Position numbers and translations under genes: made by a program
Assembly (NCBI RefSeq): GCF_027533625.1
Contig: NZ_JAQAGZ010000004.1
Coordinates: forward strand, 124,001-188,000
DNA length: 64,000 nucleotides
Reading direction: 5' to 3'
Source: Paenibacillus gyeongsangnamensis
Lineage (GTDB): Bacteria; Bacillota; Bacilli; Paenibacillales; NBRC-103111
In this document: positions 50,877 to 59,519 of the stretch, in pieces
How positions within the stretch are numbered: the first letter of the stretch is position 1
Layout: each line of letters begins with the position of its first letter
Notes under the pieces: model-generated
Databases searched by the model: none
What the model was told of the DNA's origin: nothing
What the model saw: the letters and a program-made list of their open reading frames with translations, nothing else

Positions 50877-50880
50877 ATGT

Positions 50881-50899
50881 GATACCCCACCAGGGTACC
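50881..50899 (+). repeat. Short match to the palindromic element at 19.7 kb
   Basis: GATACCCCACCAGGGTACC differs at 2 of 19 positions from 19716-19734 inside the large palindrome. It may be a remnant of the same repeat family, or a chance hairpin (TACCC/GGGTA). Confidence 0.35.
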
Positions 50900-50902
50900 T
50901 GA

Positions 50903-50928
50903 CCGAAGAATCGAATCCGATTCTTCGG
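50903..50928. terminator. Stem-loop after the GNAT gene
   Basis: A perfect 11-bp stem CCGAAGAATCG/CGATTCTTCGG with loop AATC. No T-run on either strand. Position between convergent genes suggests transcript-end stabilisation. Confidence 0.6.
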
Positions 50929-50945
50929 CAAGTCTTAACCTCAGG

Positions 50946-51095
50946 CTACCGCTTGATGGCAGCGATGGTTTTCAATTCTTCGAGCAAACGGGCTTTCTCA
51001 TCCGGAGATAAATCGGAATGCTGCTCCAGCTCGCGGACCAAAACCTTCAGCTCCGAGGGATCCTTCAGATCCAGCGACCATTTTACAATATCCAT
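50946..51095 (-). CDS. Small acidic helical protein, unknown
   Basis: 49 residues: MDIVKWSLDLKDPSELKVLV, then RELEQHSDLSPDEKARLLEE and LKTIAAIKR. GGAAGGA lies 8 nt before the ATG, and reading is clean to the stop. Probably real; below usual length cut-offs. No family recognised. Confidence 0.65.
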   Translation of the reverse strand: MDIVKWSLDLKDPSELKVLVRELEQHSDLSPDEKARLLEELKTIAAIKR

Positions 51096-51157
51096 AGATG
51101 ACATCCTTCCGCCGATGGGCATACGAGTGAATCTAGTATGCCCAAGAAGCGGATCCT

Positions 51158-52150
51158 TTATTCCCGAATGCGTGTATCGACGATGAGGCGTCCACGGATT
51201 TCGCCCTGCAGCAGTTTTTCGCCATACGCTAGTGCCTCATCAAGTGCTATCGTCCGCGTCATCGCGTTCAGCCGATCCGGCTTCATCAGCTCAGCCAGCC
51301 GTGACCACGCCTCCCCTCTTCGCCCCGCATCGCAGCGGACCGAATCAATGCCGATTAGCCGCACACCCCTGAGGATAAAAGGCAGCACCGTCGTCGGCAG
51401 AGCAGCGCTGCCGGCAAGGCCGCAAATTGCCGCACAGCCTTCATATTTCGTTTGGCTAAGCAGCAGCGCCAACAGCTCGCCGCCGACGGTGTCGACCACC
51501 CCGGCCCAACGCTCCGCCTGCAGCGGTTTGCGGGGATCGCCGAGCGCATCCGGACGCAGCACCTGAGAGGCGCCGAGCGACCGCAAATAGTCGTCCAGCT
51601 CCGGCCTCCGCGATACCGCTGCCACGTTGTAGCCGAGCTTCGACAGCAAGGTTACGGCAATGCCGCCTACTCCGCCGCCCGCTCCGGTTACGATCACTTC
51701 GCCCCGCTCCGGGGTTATTCCATGCTCCTCCAGCGCCATCACGCACAGCATCGCGGTAAATCCGGCCGTTCCGATCCGCATGGCGTCCGGAAGAGACAGC
51801 GGCTTCGGCACCGGCACAAGCCATTCCGTTCGCAAGGAAGCGATTTCCGACAGCCCGCCCCAATGCGTCTCACCGATGCCATAACCGGTAACCAGCACCC
51901 GGTCGCCTTCCGCGTATTGCTCCACATCGCTCTTAATTACTTCGCCGGCAAGATCAATGCCCGGGATCATCGGGAATTGCCGAATCACCTTTCCCTTGCC
52001 GGTCAAGGCTAGAGCATCTTTATAATTCAAGCTGGAATACGCAATGCGGACCCATACGTCAGCTTGAGGCAAATCCGATACGTTCACTGTTCTCCAAACT
52101 GCAGGCTGCTCCTGATCTTCCACCATCCAAGCACGAAATTCCGTTTCCAT
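51158..52150 (-). CDS. YhdH/YhfP-family quinone oxidoreductase (acrylyl-CoA reductase type)
   Basis: 330 residues, medium-chain reductase without zinc sites. SLNYKDALALTGKGKVIRQF, MIPGIDLAGEV, the NADPH motif VTGAGGGVGGIAVTLLSKLG, and SQVLRPDALGDPRKPLQAER. Same family as E. coli AcuI/YhdH and B. subtilis YhfP. ATG 52150 has AGGGAG 9 nt upstream. The frame is open upstream through both tandem repeat copies to 52369, but that extension only reads repeat DNA. Confidence 0.92.
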   Translation of the reverse strand: METEFRAWMVEDQEQPAVWRTVNVSDLPQADVWVRIAYSSLNYKDALALTGKGKVIRQFPMIPGIDLAGEVIKSDVEQYAEGDRVLVTGYGIGETHWGGLSEIASLRTEWLVPVPKPLSLPDAMRIGTAGFTAMLCVMALEEHGITPERGEVIVTGAGGGVGGIAVTLLSKLGYNVAAVSRRPELDDYLRSLGASQVLRPDALGDPRKPLQAERWAGVVDTVGGELLALLLSQTKYEGCAAICGLAGSAALPTTVLPFILRGVRLIGIDSVRCDAGRRGEAWSRLAELMKPDRLNAMTRTIALDEALAYGEKLLQGEIRGRLIVDTRIRE

Positions 52151-52165
52151 CGCTCCCGCTCCCTT

Positions 52166-52268
52166 CCAGAATAAACGGTTACGCCGTCCTTGTCTTACAA
52201 GGACCAGCGCGTTTATCAAGGTTGATGCGAAGCTATAAGTTGCGAAAAACTTATAAATTCTTATCAAC
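52166..52268 (+). repeat. Two-hairpin dispersed repeat, copy 4 (tandem with copy 5)
   Basis: Starts CCAGAATAAACGGTTACGCC and ends CTTATCAACC. One base change (C to T) at the GGC/GCC mini-hairpin turns a G-C pair into G-U. It is directly joined to copy 5. Lies upstream of the YhdH-like gene. Confidence 0.92.
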
Positions 52269-52371
52269 CCAAGATAAACGGCCACGCCGTCCTGTCTTAC
52301 AAGGACCAGCGCGTTTATCAGGGTTGATGCGAAGCTATAAGTTGCGAAAAACTTATAAATTCTTATCAACC
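52269..52371 (+). repeat. Two-hairpin dispersed repeat, copy 5 (tandem with copy 4)
   Basis: Starts CCAAGATAAACGGCCACGCC. It lacks one T in the first inner arm (GTCCTGTC). It ends CTTATCAACC followed by AAAG then AAAA, the T-tract of the P450 terminator. Confidence 0.92.
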
Positions 52372-52400
52372 AAAGAAAACAGCCCGCCGTACGGCAGGCT
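52372..52400 (-). terminator. Terminator after the cytochrome P450 gene
   Basis: AGCCTGCCGT/ACGGCGGGCT (self-complementary around TA), followed by GTTTTCTTT on the minus strand, abutting repeat copy 5. Confidence 0.8.
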
Positions 52401-52456
52401 TACTTCCTATTTTATGGGATGCGTATGCGATTCCGCAACCCGGCTGAGGCCAAGCC

Positions 52457-53806
52457 CTATTTCCTCGCCTCCAACACGATCGTCAACCCGTTCTTCGGAC
52501 GAAGGGTAACGAGCGGCTCCGGCTCGACTGGAGAATGATAGGGCGCGAGGCGCAGCTTGAACCGCTTCAAGATCGTCACAAGCAGCAAGACCGCCTCCAT
52601 CAAGGCAAAATTATTGCCGATGCACACGCGGGGGCCGCCCCCGAACGGAAAATACGCGAATTGCGGGATCCGCTTCAGCAGATCCCCCTCGAAGCGCTCC
52701 GGTCTAAACCGGTCCGGCTCGTCATAGTACTCCGGATTGCGGTGCATTACATATTGGCTCATCATCAGCGTATCACCCGGTTTGTACATCCGGCCTCCGA
52801 TTTCCACCGGCTCCGTCACTTCGCGGTTGATTGACCAGACGGCCGGATATACCCGCATCGACTCCCAAATGACCATCTCCACATACTTCAGCTTGTCTAG
52901 GTCCTCATAGGTTACTTCCCGGTCTCCGAGCACTTGATCGATCTCATCGATCAGCTTGCTCTCCACCTCCGGGTGCTGCGACAGCAGGTACCAAGTCCAA
53001 GAGAGCGTATTCGCCGTCGTTTCATGTCCGGCCAGGAAAATCGTCATCACCTCATCGCGAACCTGCTTATCGCTCATGCCTGTGCCGTCTTCTTCGTCGC
53101 GCACCGATAAAAGCATGGATAAGAGATCCCCGCGGGAAGCATCCGGATTTTTGCGGCGTTCTTCAATGATGTTATAGATCACCCTGTCCAATGTCTGGGC
53201 CGACTGCTTGAACTCCAGATTGCTTTTCGTCGGCAAGCTTTCCGGTAGATCGATGAAGGAAGTCGCCTTATGGCTGACATATTTCATGCCGACCTCGATG
53301 GCATGGCCGATTTGATCGACCCCGCTGCTGATGCTTGTTCCGAACATCGTTCGGGTGATAATGTTCAGCGTCAGCTGCATCATATCCTCCGTAATGATCC
53401 GATGCTCTCCGTCCCTCCAGCTTTGCAGCATCGATAACGTTTCCTCCACCATCGGTCCCGCATACTGGCCGATCCGGTTTTGCCGGAACGACGGCTGCAT
53501 TAAACGGCGCTGGCGCATATGCGCGTCGCCTTCGCTAGTTAAGATGCCTTCCCCGACAACGGCCTTGGCCGTTTGCAATCCCTTCGCTTTGCGGAAGGAA
53601 CGCTGCTTTGTCATCAGCACCTCTTTGATTTGGTCGGGGTCGCTGATCAAATACACATGGCGCGACGGGCCGAACCGGATATCCACTACATTGCCGAATT
53701 CCCGCTGCGCTTTCACCAGGAAACCGAGCGGATCCTTGCGGAACGCCAGTAAATTGCCCGAAATGGGAAGCCCCTTCGGACCGGGGATTTTCTCAGATGC
53801 TGCCAT
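52457..53806 (-). CDS. Cytochrome P450
   Basis: 449 residues. I-helix oxygen-binding motif FLAGHETTANTLSWTWYLLS, ExxR in IWESMRVYPAVW, a PERF block (FRPERFEGDLL), and the heme-cysteine loop FPFGGGPRVCIGNNFALMEA. Soluble bacterial P450; needs ferredoxin or flavodoxin for electrons. ATG 53806 has GGAGG 7 nt upstream; the frame above that to 53905 is not coding. Nearest neighbours give no substrate hint. Confidence 0.95.
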   Translation of the reverse strand: MAASEKIPGPKGLPISGNLLAFRKDPLGFLVKAQREFGNVVDIRFGPSRHVYLISDPDQIKEVLMTKQRSFRKAKGLQTAKAVVGEGILTSEGDAHMRQRRLMQPSFRQNRIGQYAGPMVEETLSMLQSWRDGEHRIITEDMMQLTLNIITRTMFGTSISSGVDQIGHAIEVGMKYVSHKATSFIDLPESLPTKSNLEFKQSAQTLDRVIYNIIEERRKNPDASRGDLLSMLLSVRDEEDGTGMSDKQVRDEVMTIFLAGHETTANTLSWTWYLLSQHPEVESKLIDEIDQVLGDREVTYEDLDKLKYVEMVIWESMRVYPAVWSINREVTEPVEIGGRMYKPGDTLMMSQYVMHRNPEYYDEPDRFRPERFEGDLLKRIPQFAYFPFGGGPRVCIGNNFALMEAVLLLVTILKRFKLRLAPYHSPVEPEPLVTLRPKNGLTIVLEARK

Positions 53807-53955
53807 AAGACATACCTCCTGCCCATTTTTTTCGCTATAGTATCCGGCTCTTCCGTCCACATTATACCAAACCGGCCAAATGAAAAAAACGACCCGCATG
53901 CCCATATTGGGCAGCGGACCGGTCCTAATTTACTATGGGTCAATTTTCTTATGGC

Positions 53956-54402
53956 TTAATCGCAGCTCGAGACGGCAGCCGTCCCTTTCTCCACCGTGAT
54001 TGTCTCGGACAGTGTATCCCGAATGACCGACATGATCAGCTGGAGCAGATAATTGATGTCCTCTTGGGACTGCTTGAACTCGCTCACGATCGGGATCGAG
54101 TCCAGCTCATCTTGAAGCGAATCGATTTCGCCTTCGATCTTGTTGATCATCGCCTGGTTCTCGAACCGCTCGAAAGCGACGATTTCCTTCTGCTTCTTTT
54201 TAATTGCGCTGATCAGCGTCTGGATGTGATCGTTGTTGCTGATCTGCTTCTCCGCCTGCTGGAAAAACTCCACCTCGCTTGAGGTCGACAGAAGCCCGGC
54301 AAGCTCCCTCGCTTTGGTCAAAATATCCTCGCGAACGATCATTTCCGTATTCGTATATTCGTCCATTCCATGGCAGTTCTGTTTATGCTGATGTTCTGAC
54401 AT
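53956..54402 (-). CDS. ricA: RicA (YmcA), RNA-processing and sporulation regulator
   Basis: 148 residues of the YlbF/YmcA family: VREDILTKARELAGLLSTSS, QAEKQISNNDHIQTLISAIK, FENQAMINKIEGEIDSLQDE and a C-terminal helix ending SSCD. RicA, RicF and RicT form an iron-sulfur protein complex with RNase Y that matures mRNAs and helps Spo0A phosphorylation. Cysteines at QNCHG and SSCD are candidates for the cluster. It follows miaB by 28 nt, as ymcA follows ymcB in B. subtilis. Confidence 0.88.
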   Translation of the reverse strand: MSEHQHKQNCHGMDEYTNTEMIVREDILTKARELAGLLSTSSEVEFFQQAEKQISNNDHIQTLISAIKKKQKEIVAFERFENQAMINKIEGEIDSLQDELDSIPIVSEFKQSQEDINYLLQLIMSVIRDTLSETITVEKGTAAVSSCD

Positions 54403-54430
54403 CTGTTTGACACACCCCTTACGGCTTCGA

Positions 54431-55903
54431 TTAATGGGTTACGGCTTCCCGAACCCAATCGCCTTTAATATAAAACGTCGGAGTTTCCGTTACTTTAACT
54501 TTAACGAACGTTCCGATCAATTCCTTCGGCCCTTCAAAATGAACCAGCTTGTTCGTCCGCGAACGACCGGCCAGCACCTCCGGATTGTACTTGCTCTCGC
54601 TTTCCACCAGCACCTCGATGGTCTGGCCCATCAGGCGCTCGTTGTTCCGCTTGCTGTAGACGTTGAGCGTATCGTTCAACCGGACCAGCCGCTCCTGCTT
54701 CACCTTGTAAGGCACGTTGTCCTCCATATCGGCTGCCGGCGTGCCTTCCCGCGGAGAATAAATGAACGTAAACGCGCTGTCGTATTCCACTTCCTTCACG
54801 AGCGAAATCGTATCCTCGAACTGCTCGTCGGTCTCGCCCGGGAAGCCGACGATAATATCCGTCGTGAGCACCGCATCCGGAATGGCTTGGCGGATTTTGC
54901 GGACGAGCTCCAAATAGTGCTCCCGCGTATATTTACGGCTCATTCGTTTAAGAATTTCGTTATTCCCCGACTGAACCGGCAGATGAATATGCTCCATTAG
55001 GTTTCCTTTTTTCGCCAGCACCTCGATCAGACGATCGTCAAAATCGCGCGGATGCGACGTCGTGAAACGAACCCGGGGAATGTCGATCTTACGCACCTCG
55101 TCCATCAGATCGCCCAGGCCGTACTTCCGGTCTTCAAAATCTTTGCCGTACGCGTTCACGTTCTGTCCGAGCAGCATAATTTCCTTAAAGCCCTGCCTTG
55201 CGAGATCGCGCACCTCCGCAATCACATCCTCCGGACGACGGCTGCGCTCCTTCCCGCGGGTATAAGGCACGATGCAGTACGTACAGAACTTATCGCACCC
55301 GTACATGATGTTGACCCAGGCCTTGATGCCCTCGCGCTTCTTCGGCAGGTTCTCGATGATGTCGCCTTCCTTCGACCACACCTCGATCACCATTTCCTTG
55401 CTGAACATCGCTTCCTTCACCAAATGAGGCAGACGGTGAATATTGTGTGTGCCGAAAATGAGATCCACGAACGGATGCTTCTTCATGATGCGGTTCACGA
55501 CCGACTCCTCTTGGGACATGCACCCACATACCCCGAGGATCAACGACGGCTTCTCGCGCTTCAGATGGCTGAGATGACCCAGTTCTCCGAACACTTTGTC
55601 TTCGGCATTCTCCCGGACGGCGCAAGTGTTCAGCAGAATGACATCCGCCTGCTGCCGGTCTTCCGTAGCGCGGTAGCCCATTTGCTCGAGCAGCCCTTTG
55701 ATCGTCTCGGTATCGTGCTCATTCATTTGGCAGCCATACGTTTGAATCAAATAAAATTTGTTCTCCCCAATGGATCGCATATCCTCCGGGATGTCGAAAT
55801 TGTAATGCACTGCAATGTCTTCCTTGCCCCGTTTCTTCGCATCGCTTAAAGACGGAGGCTGAAAGTATATGGAATAGTCCTTATCGGTCTTCTTCGTTGT
55901 CAT
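54431..55903 (-). CDS. miaB: tRNA-2-methylthio-N6-isopentenyladenosine synthase
   Basis: 490 residues. An N-terminal UPF0004 domain with [13 protein letters not shown] and [12 protein letters not shown] supplies three cysteines for one 4Fe-4S cluster, the radical-SAM motif is [16 protein letters not shown], and a TRAM domain ends the protein ([20 protein letters not shown]). The first about 65 residues, rich in charge, are a known Bacillales extension. ATG 55903 has AGGAGG upstream. Next gene is ricA. Confidence 0.97.
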   Translation of the reverse strand: MTTKKTDKDYSIYFQPPSLSDAKKRGKEDIAVHYNFDIPEDMRSIGENKFYLIQTYGCQMNEHDTETIKGLLEQMGYRATEDRQQADVILLNTCAVRENAEDKVFGELGHLSHLKREKPSLILGVCGCMSQEESVVNRIMKKHPFVDLIFGTHNIHRLPHLVKEAMFSKEMVIEVWSKEGDIIENLPKKREGIKAWVNIMYGCDKFCTYCIVPYTRGKERSRRPEDVIAEVRDLARQGFKEIMLLGQNVNAYGKDFEDRKYGLGDLMDEVRKIDIPRVRFTTSHPRDFDDRLIEVLAKKGNLMEHIHLPVQSGNNEILKRMSRKYTREHYLELVRKIRQAIPDAVLTTDIIVGFPGETDEQFEDTISLVKEVEYDSAFTFIYSPREGTPAADMEDNVPYKVKQERLVRLNDTLNVYSKRNNERLMGQTIEVLVESESKYNPEVLAGRSRTNKLVHFEGPKELIGTFVKVKVTETPTFYIKGDWVREAVTH

Positions 55904-56020
55904 GTCACCGGTTCCTCCTGAAAACAATCCAATTCTGCAAACATCATACCTTTCATTATATCACGCTTGCAGCCATGTTTTCAAAGAAATTCATGACACT
56001 CCGGGCAAAATCGCGCAAGC

Positions 56021-56590
56021 TTACAAAATGAGCTCAGCGTGGTCTCCCGTCTTGACACCGGCTGCATTGGCTTCGTCCGTATCGATGTGCATATCGAGCG
56101 CGAACTGGTCGGAGATCCGGGCTACCACATCTTCAAAAATGAGCGGACGTTCGCCGTTCACCCGTACCGTCAGCCTCTGCTTGTCCGCGATGCCCCACCT
56201 TGCCGCATCATCGGTATGAAAGTGAATGTGCCGTGCCGCCACGATGACGCCTTCGGCCAAATCGACTTCACCGGCAGGACCGACGACTTTAATTCCGGGC
56301 GTATCCGCGATGTTCCCCGATTCACGTACGGGCGGATTCAAACCGAGACCGAAGGCATCGGTTCGGGAAACTTCCAGCTGCGATTTGCCGCGAGCCGGTC
56401 CGAGGATTCTTACTTTATCGAAACGGCCCTTCGGTCCGATGACCGCAACCGTCTCCTCCGCCGCATATTGCCCGGGCTGCGACAAATTCTTCAGCACTTT
56501 GAGTTCATAACCCGCACCGAACAGCAGATTGATATGATCTTTGCATAAATGAATATGTCTGGCCGACACGCCGATAGGCACTTGTTTCAT
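56021..56590 (-). CDS. pduL: Phosphate propanoyltransferase (PduL type)
   Basis: 189 residues. Paired PduL domain motifs: VPIGVSARHIHLCKDHINLL and GVIVAARHIHFHTDDAARWG, each with the HIH metal pair. It converts acyl-CoA and phosphate to acyl phosphate and CoA. No microcompartment targeting helix at the N-terminus; the gene sits next to korAB, so it may turn acyl-CoA made by the 2-oxoacid oxidoreductase into acyl phosphate for ATP formation. ATG 56590 has AGGAG 10 nt upstream. Confidence 0.92.
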   Translation of the reverse strand: MKQVPIGVSARHIHLCKDHINLLFGAGYELKVLKNLSQPGQYAAEETVAVIGPKGRFDKVRILGPARGKSQLEVSRTDAFGLGLNPPVRESGNIADTPGIKVVGPAGEVDLAEGVIVAARHIHFHTDDAARWGIADKQRLTVRVNGERPLIFEDVVARISDQFALDMHIDTDEANAAGVKTGDHAELIL

Positions 56591-56682
56591 CTGAATCACG
56601 CTCCTCTTGTCATCCTATTATAACCAATAGATAGGAAAAAAGCATATGGCCTGCGCCATATGCTTCGGGAATGTTCAGACAA

Positions 56683-57549
56683 TTATTTAAATTCCGCCAC
56701 CAATTTTTCAAATTCCGCTTCGGTGAGCTTAATGTTTTGGTTGGCAAGTCCTTCAGGTTTGAAGCCGGCCACCATGTCCTCGTAGCTTTTCTTCGCTTTA
56801 TCTTGATAGATAAGACCGGTAACAAGGCTGTTCGTTTCCATGATTTTGTTCATCGCAGCGGCACGGTTGGACGAATCGTAGTTCTCGGATTCTTCGAGAT
56901 CGACGATGTTCTCTTTGAACCAGTCGTATGTGTTCACTTTGTTGAACGTTACGCACGGGGAGAACACGTTGATGAACGAGAAGCCTTTGTGCTTCATGCC
57001 CTCTTCGATCAGTGCGGTCAGCTGCTTCAGGTTGCTGGAGAACGATTGCGCTACGAATGTTGCGCCTGCTGCCATCGCCACTTCCAGCGGAGACAGAGCG
57101 GACTCGATCGAGCCAGCAGGCGTCGATTTGGTCTTGAAGCCTTCCGCGGAACGAGGGGACGTTTGTCCTTTGGTCAAGCCGTAGATTTGGTTGTCCATGA
57201 CGATGTAAGTTACATCGATGTTCCGGCGGATCGCATGAACCGTATGGCCCATACCGATCGCGAAGCCGTCACCGTCGCCGCCTGCAGCTACAACTGTCAG
57301 CTCGCGGTTCGCCATCTTCACGCCTTGAGCGATCGGAAGGGAACGGCCGTGAACGCCGTGGAAGCCGTAAGCGTTGATATAACCGGAGATCCGGCCGGAG
57401 CAGCCGATACCGGATACGACGGCAAGCTGCTCAGGCTCAAGACCGACATTGGCTGCAGCTCTTTGGATTGCAGCTTGGATGGAGAAGTCTCCGCAGCCAG
57501 GGCACCAGTTCGGTTTAATATTGTTACGGAAGTCTTTTAACGTTGCCAT
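56683..57549 (-). CDS. korB: 2-oxoacid:ferredoxin oxidoreductase, beta subunit
   Basis: 288 residues. The thiamine-pyrophosphate site is spread over PNWCPGCGDFSIQAAIQRAA, SGIGCSGRISGYINAYGFHG, and VAAGGDGDGFAIGMGHTVHA; the cysteines near the N-terminus are the family ones. It lacks the extra cluster-binding domain of some archaeal enzymes. It overlaps korA by 13 nt, so the two subunits are made together. Confidence 0.96.
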   Translation of the reverse strand: MATLKDFRNNIKPNWCPGCGDFSIQAAIQRAAANVGLEPEQLAVVSGIGCSGRISGYINAYGFHGVHGRSLPIAQGVKMANRELTVVAAGGDGDGFAIGMGHTVHAIRRNIDVTYIVMDNQIYGLTKGQTSPRSAEGFKTKSTPAGSIESALSPLEVAMAAGATFVAQSFSSNLKQLTALIEEGMKHKGFSFINVFSPCVTFNKVNTYDWFKENIVDLEESENYDSSNRAAAMNKIMETNSLVTGLIYQDKAKKSYEDMVAGFKPEGLANQNIKLTEAEFEKLVAEFK

Positions 57550-59288
57550 ACAAGATTCAGCTCCTGACAGTAGTTAGTGATTTCAGCAGGCAAGAAAGGA
57601 TTACCGTTATATTTCAGCAGGCTCTTGATTTTATCCGCGTAGCCTACGTTCAGTTTGATCAGGGACGCGAGCTGCGCGGTAGCGTTGTTCTCGATAACAA
57701 CAACGGTCTTCGCTTTATCCAGGTAAGGCTTCAGCTCTGCAGCCGGGAACGGATGCAAGAGGCGAACCGTGATATGGTTCGTGGTGACGCCTTTGTCAGC
57801 GAGACGGCGGCGGGCTTCGTCAATCGTTCCGCCCGTGGAGCCCATGCCGATGATCAAGAGTTCCGGCTCTTCGTGAGGAGCGTCGACAAGGATCGGGTTG
57901 TGAACCTTCACGTGATTCAGCTTGCCCATCCGCTTATCCATCATTTTCTTACGGTTGTCCGGGCTTTCGGAAGGACGTCCGTCTTCGCTGTGTTCTACGC
58001 CCGTTACATGGTGGATACCGAACTTTTGACCCGGGATAACCCGAGGGGAAATGCCGTTCTCCGCGAATTCATAACGCTTGAACATTTTGTTTTCCTCGAG
58101 AGCCGGAAGCTCGCCTTGCTGCAGCTTGCCGCGGCGAATCTCTATTTTGCTGTAATCGAGCAGCTCGGACGTTTGCTTGCCGAGGGACAGCTGAAGGTCC
58201 GTCAGCAGAATGACTGGCACTTGATACTCTTCCGCAAGGTTGAACGCTTCAACCGCGTCGTAGAAGCACTCTTCGATGGTCGAAGGGGAGAGCACAATTT
58301 TCGGAATTTCACCGTGCGTACCGTGAATCATCGCCAGTACGTCGGATTGCTCCTGCTTCGTAGGAAGACCCGTCGAAGGACCGCCGCGCTGCGTATCCAC
58401 GATAACAACCGGTGTTTCGGTCATGCCCGCAAGGCCGATCGCTTCCATCATCAGAGACAAGCCCGGGCCAGCAGAAGCGGTCAGCGTACGCACGCCGGCA
58501 TAGTTCGCACCGATCGCCATGGTACAAGCTGCGATCTCGTCTTCGGTTTGGATTACCGTTCCGCCGAATTTCGGCAGCGTCTTGATCAAGTATTCCATAA
58601 TTTCGGAAGCCGGGGTGATCGGATAAGCCGGCATGAAACGGCAGCCTGCCGCAACTGCGCCGAGCGCGATCGCATCGTTACCGATCATGAACAGCTTTTG
58701 TTTGCCGTCCGCAGGCTCCAATTGGAATTCCTGCAGCGGACCGCCGTTCATTTCAAGCACGAATTCAGCAGCTTTGCGAACCGCTTCGATATTCTTCTCA
58801 ACGACAGCGGCGCCTTTGCGTCCGAACTCTTCTTCAACTGCTTTATTAAACACTTCAAGCGGCAAGCCGAGGAGTGCCCAGGATGCGCCGGAAGCGGCCA
58901 TATTCTTAAACAGGGAGGTTCCCAGCTCTTCGGCAATCGCTGTGATCGGTACAGGGAACAGTCTGGCTTTTACGCCTTCTGGTACAGTAGGATTAACTTT
59001 GGCATCCGCAATGATGACGCCGTTGTCGCGCAGTTCGTGCGCGTTCAAATCAATTGTTTCTTGGTCGAATGCGACCAGAATATCCAAATCATCGGAAATG
59101 GCTCGAATCGGCTTGGTGCTGATTCTGATTTTGTTGTTCGTATGCCCGCCCTTAATCCGCGAAGAGAAATGACGGTATCCGTACAAGTAGTACCCTAGCC
59201 GGGTTAACGCGGTAGAGAAGATTTTATCGGTACTTTCGACACCTTCCCCTTGTTGTCCTCCGACCTTCCAAGATAATTGGCTAATCAC
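57537..59288 (-). CDS. korA: 2-oxoacid:ferredoxin oxidoreductase, alpha subunit (gamma-alpha fusion)
   Basis: 583 residues. The N-terminal gamma domain (WKVGGQQGEGVESTDKIFST, YGYRHFSSRIKGGHTNNKIR) is joined to the alpha domain (AYPITPASEIMEYLIKTLPK, ASAGPGLSLMMEAIGLAGMT). The enzyme turns 2-oxoglutarate or pyruvate into acyl-CoA and reduced ferredoxin. GTG 59288 has AAGGAG 9 nt upstream. First gene of the korAB pair. Confidence 0.96.
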   Translation of the reverse strand: MISQLSWKVGGQQGEGVESTDKIFSTALTRLGYYLYGYRHFSSRIKGGHTNNKIRISTKPIRAISDDLDILVAFDQETIDLNAHELRDNGVIIADAKVNPTVPEGVKARLFPVPITAIAEELGTSLFKNMAASGASWALLGLPLEVFNKAVEEEFGRKGAAVVEKNIEAVRKAAEFVLEMNGGPLQEFQLEPADGKQKLFMIGNDAIALGAVAAGCRFMPAYPITPASEIMEYLIKTLPKFGGTVIQTEDEIAACTMAIGANYAGVRTLTASAGPGLSLMMEAIGLAGMTETPVVIVDTQRGGPSTGLPTKQEQSDVLAMIHGTHGEIPKIVLSPSTIEECFYDAVEAFNLAEEYQVPVILLTDLQLSLGKQTSELLDYSKIEIRRGKLQQGELPALEENKMFKRYEFAENGISPRVIPGQKFGIHHVTGVEHSEDGRPSESPDNRKKMMDKRMGKLNHVKVHNPILVDAPHEEPELLIIGMGSTGGTIDEARRRLADKGVTTNHITVRLLHPFPAAELKPYLDKAKTVVVIENNATAQLASLIKLNVGYADKIKSLLKYNGNPFLPAEITNYCQELNLVWQR

Positions 59289-59519
59289 CGTTGTCCACTC
59301 CTTTTAATTGTCGCTGCTTCTGCAGCCAACCCTTCAACTGCCTAAGAAATTGTAAAGCTAATATTAAAAAATTCTTTCGGTTGTCAATCAAATTTTATGT
59401 CTTCAATAGGTAAAAAGCAAGGGTTTTCGACATATTCGAAAGATAGCTATTTTAGATGAAATCCATACTGACTTTAGATCGGTTCAATTGCTTTGTATCT
59501 CCAGAAAAGATGTTAACTT

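Noticed and set aside
52166..52369. A minus-strand peptide (FASTLINALVLVRQ type) encoded by each repeat copy, and an N-terminal extension of the YhdH-like protein through copies 4 and 5
   Set aside because: Copy 5 has a one-base deletion that changes the frame, copy 2 ends early, and no ribosome-binding site is present. Conservation is at nucleotide and hairpin level. The YhdH-like protein has a good start at 52150.
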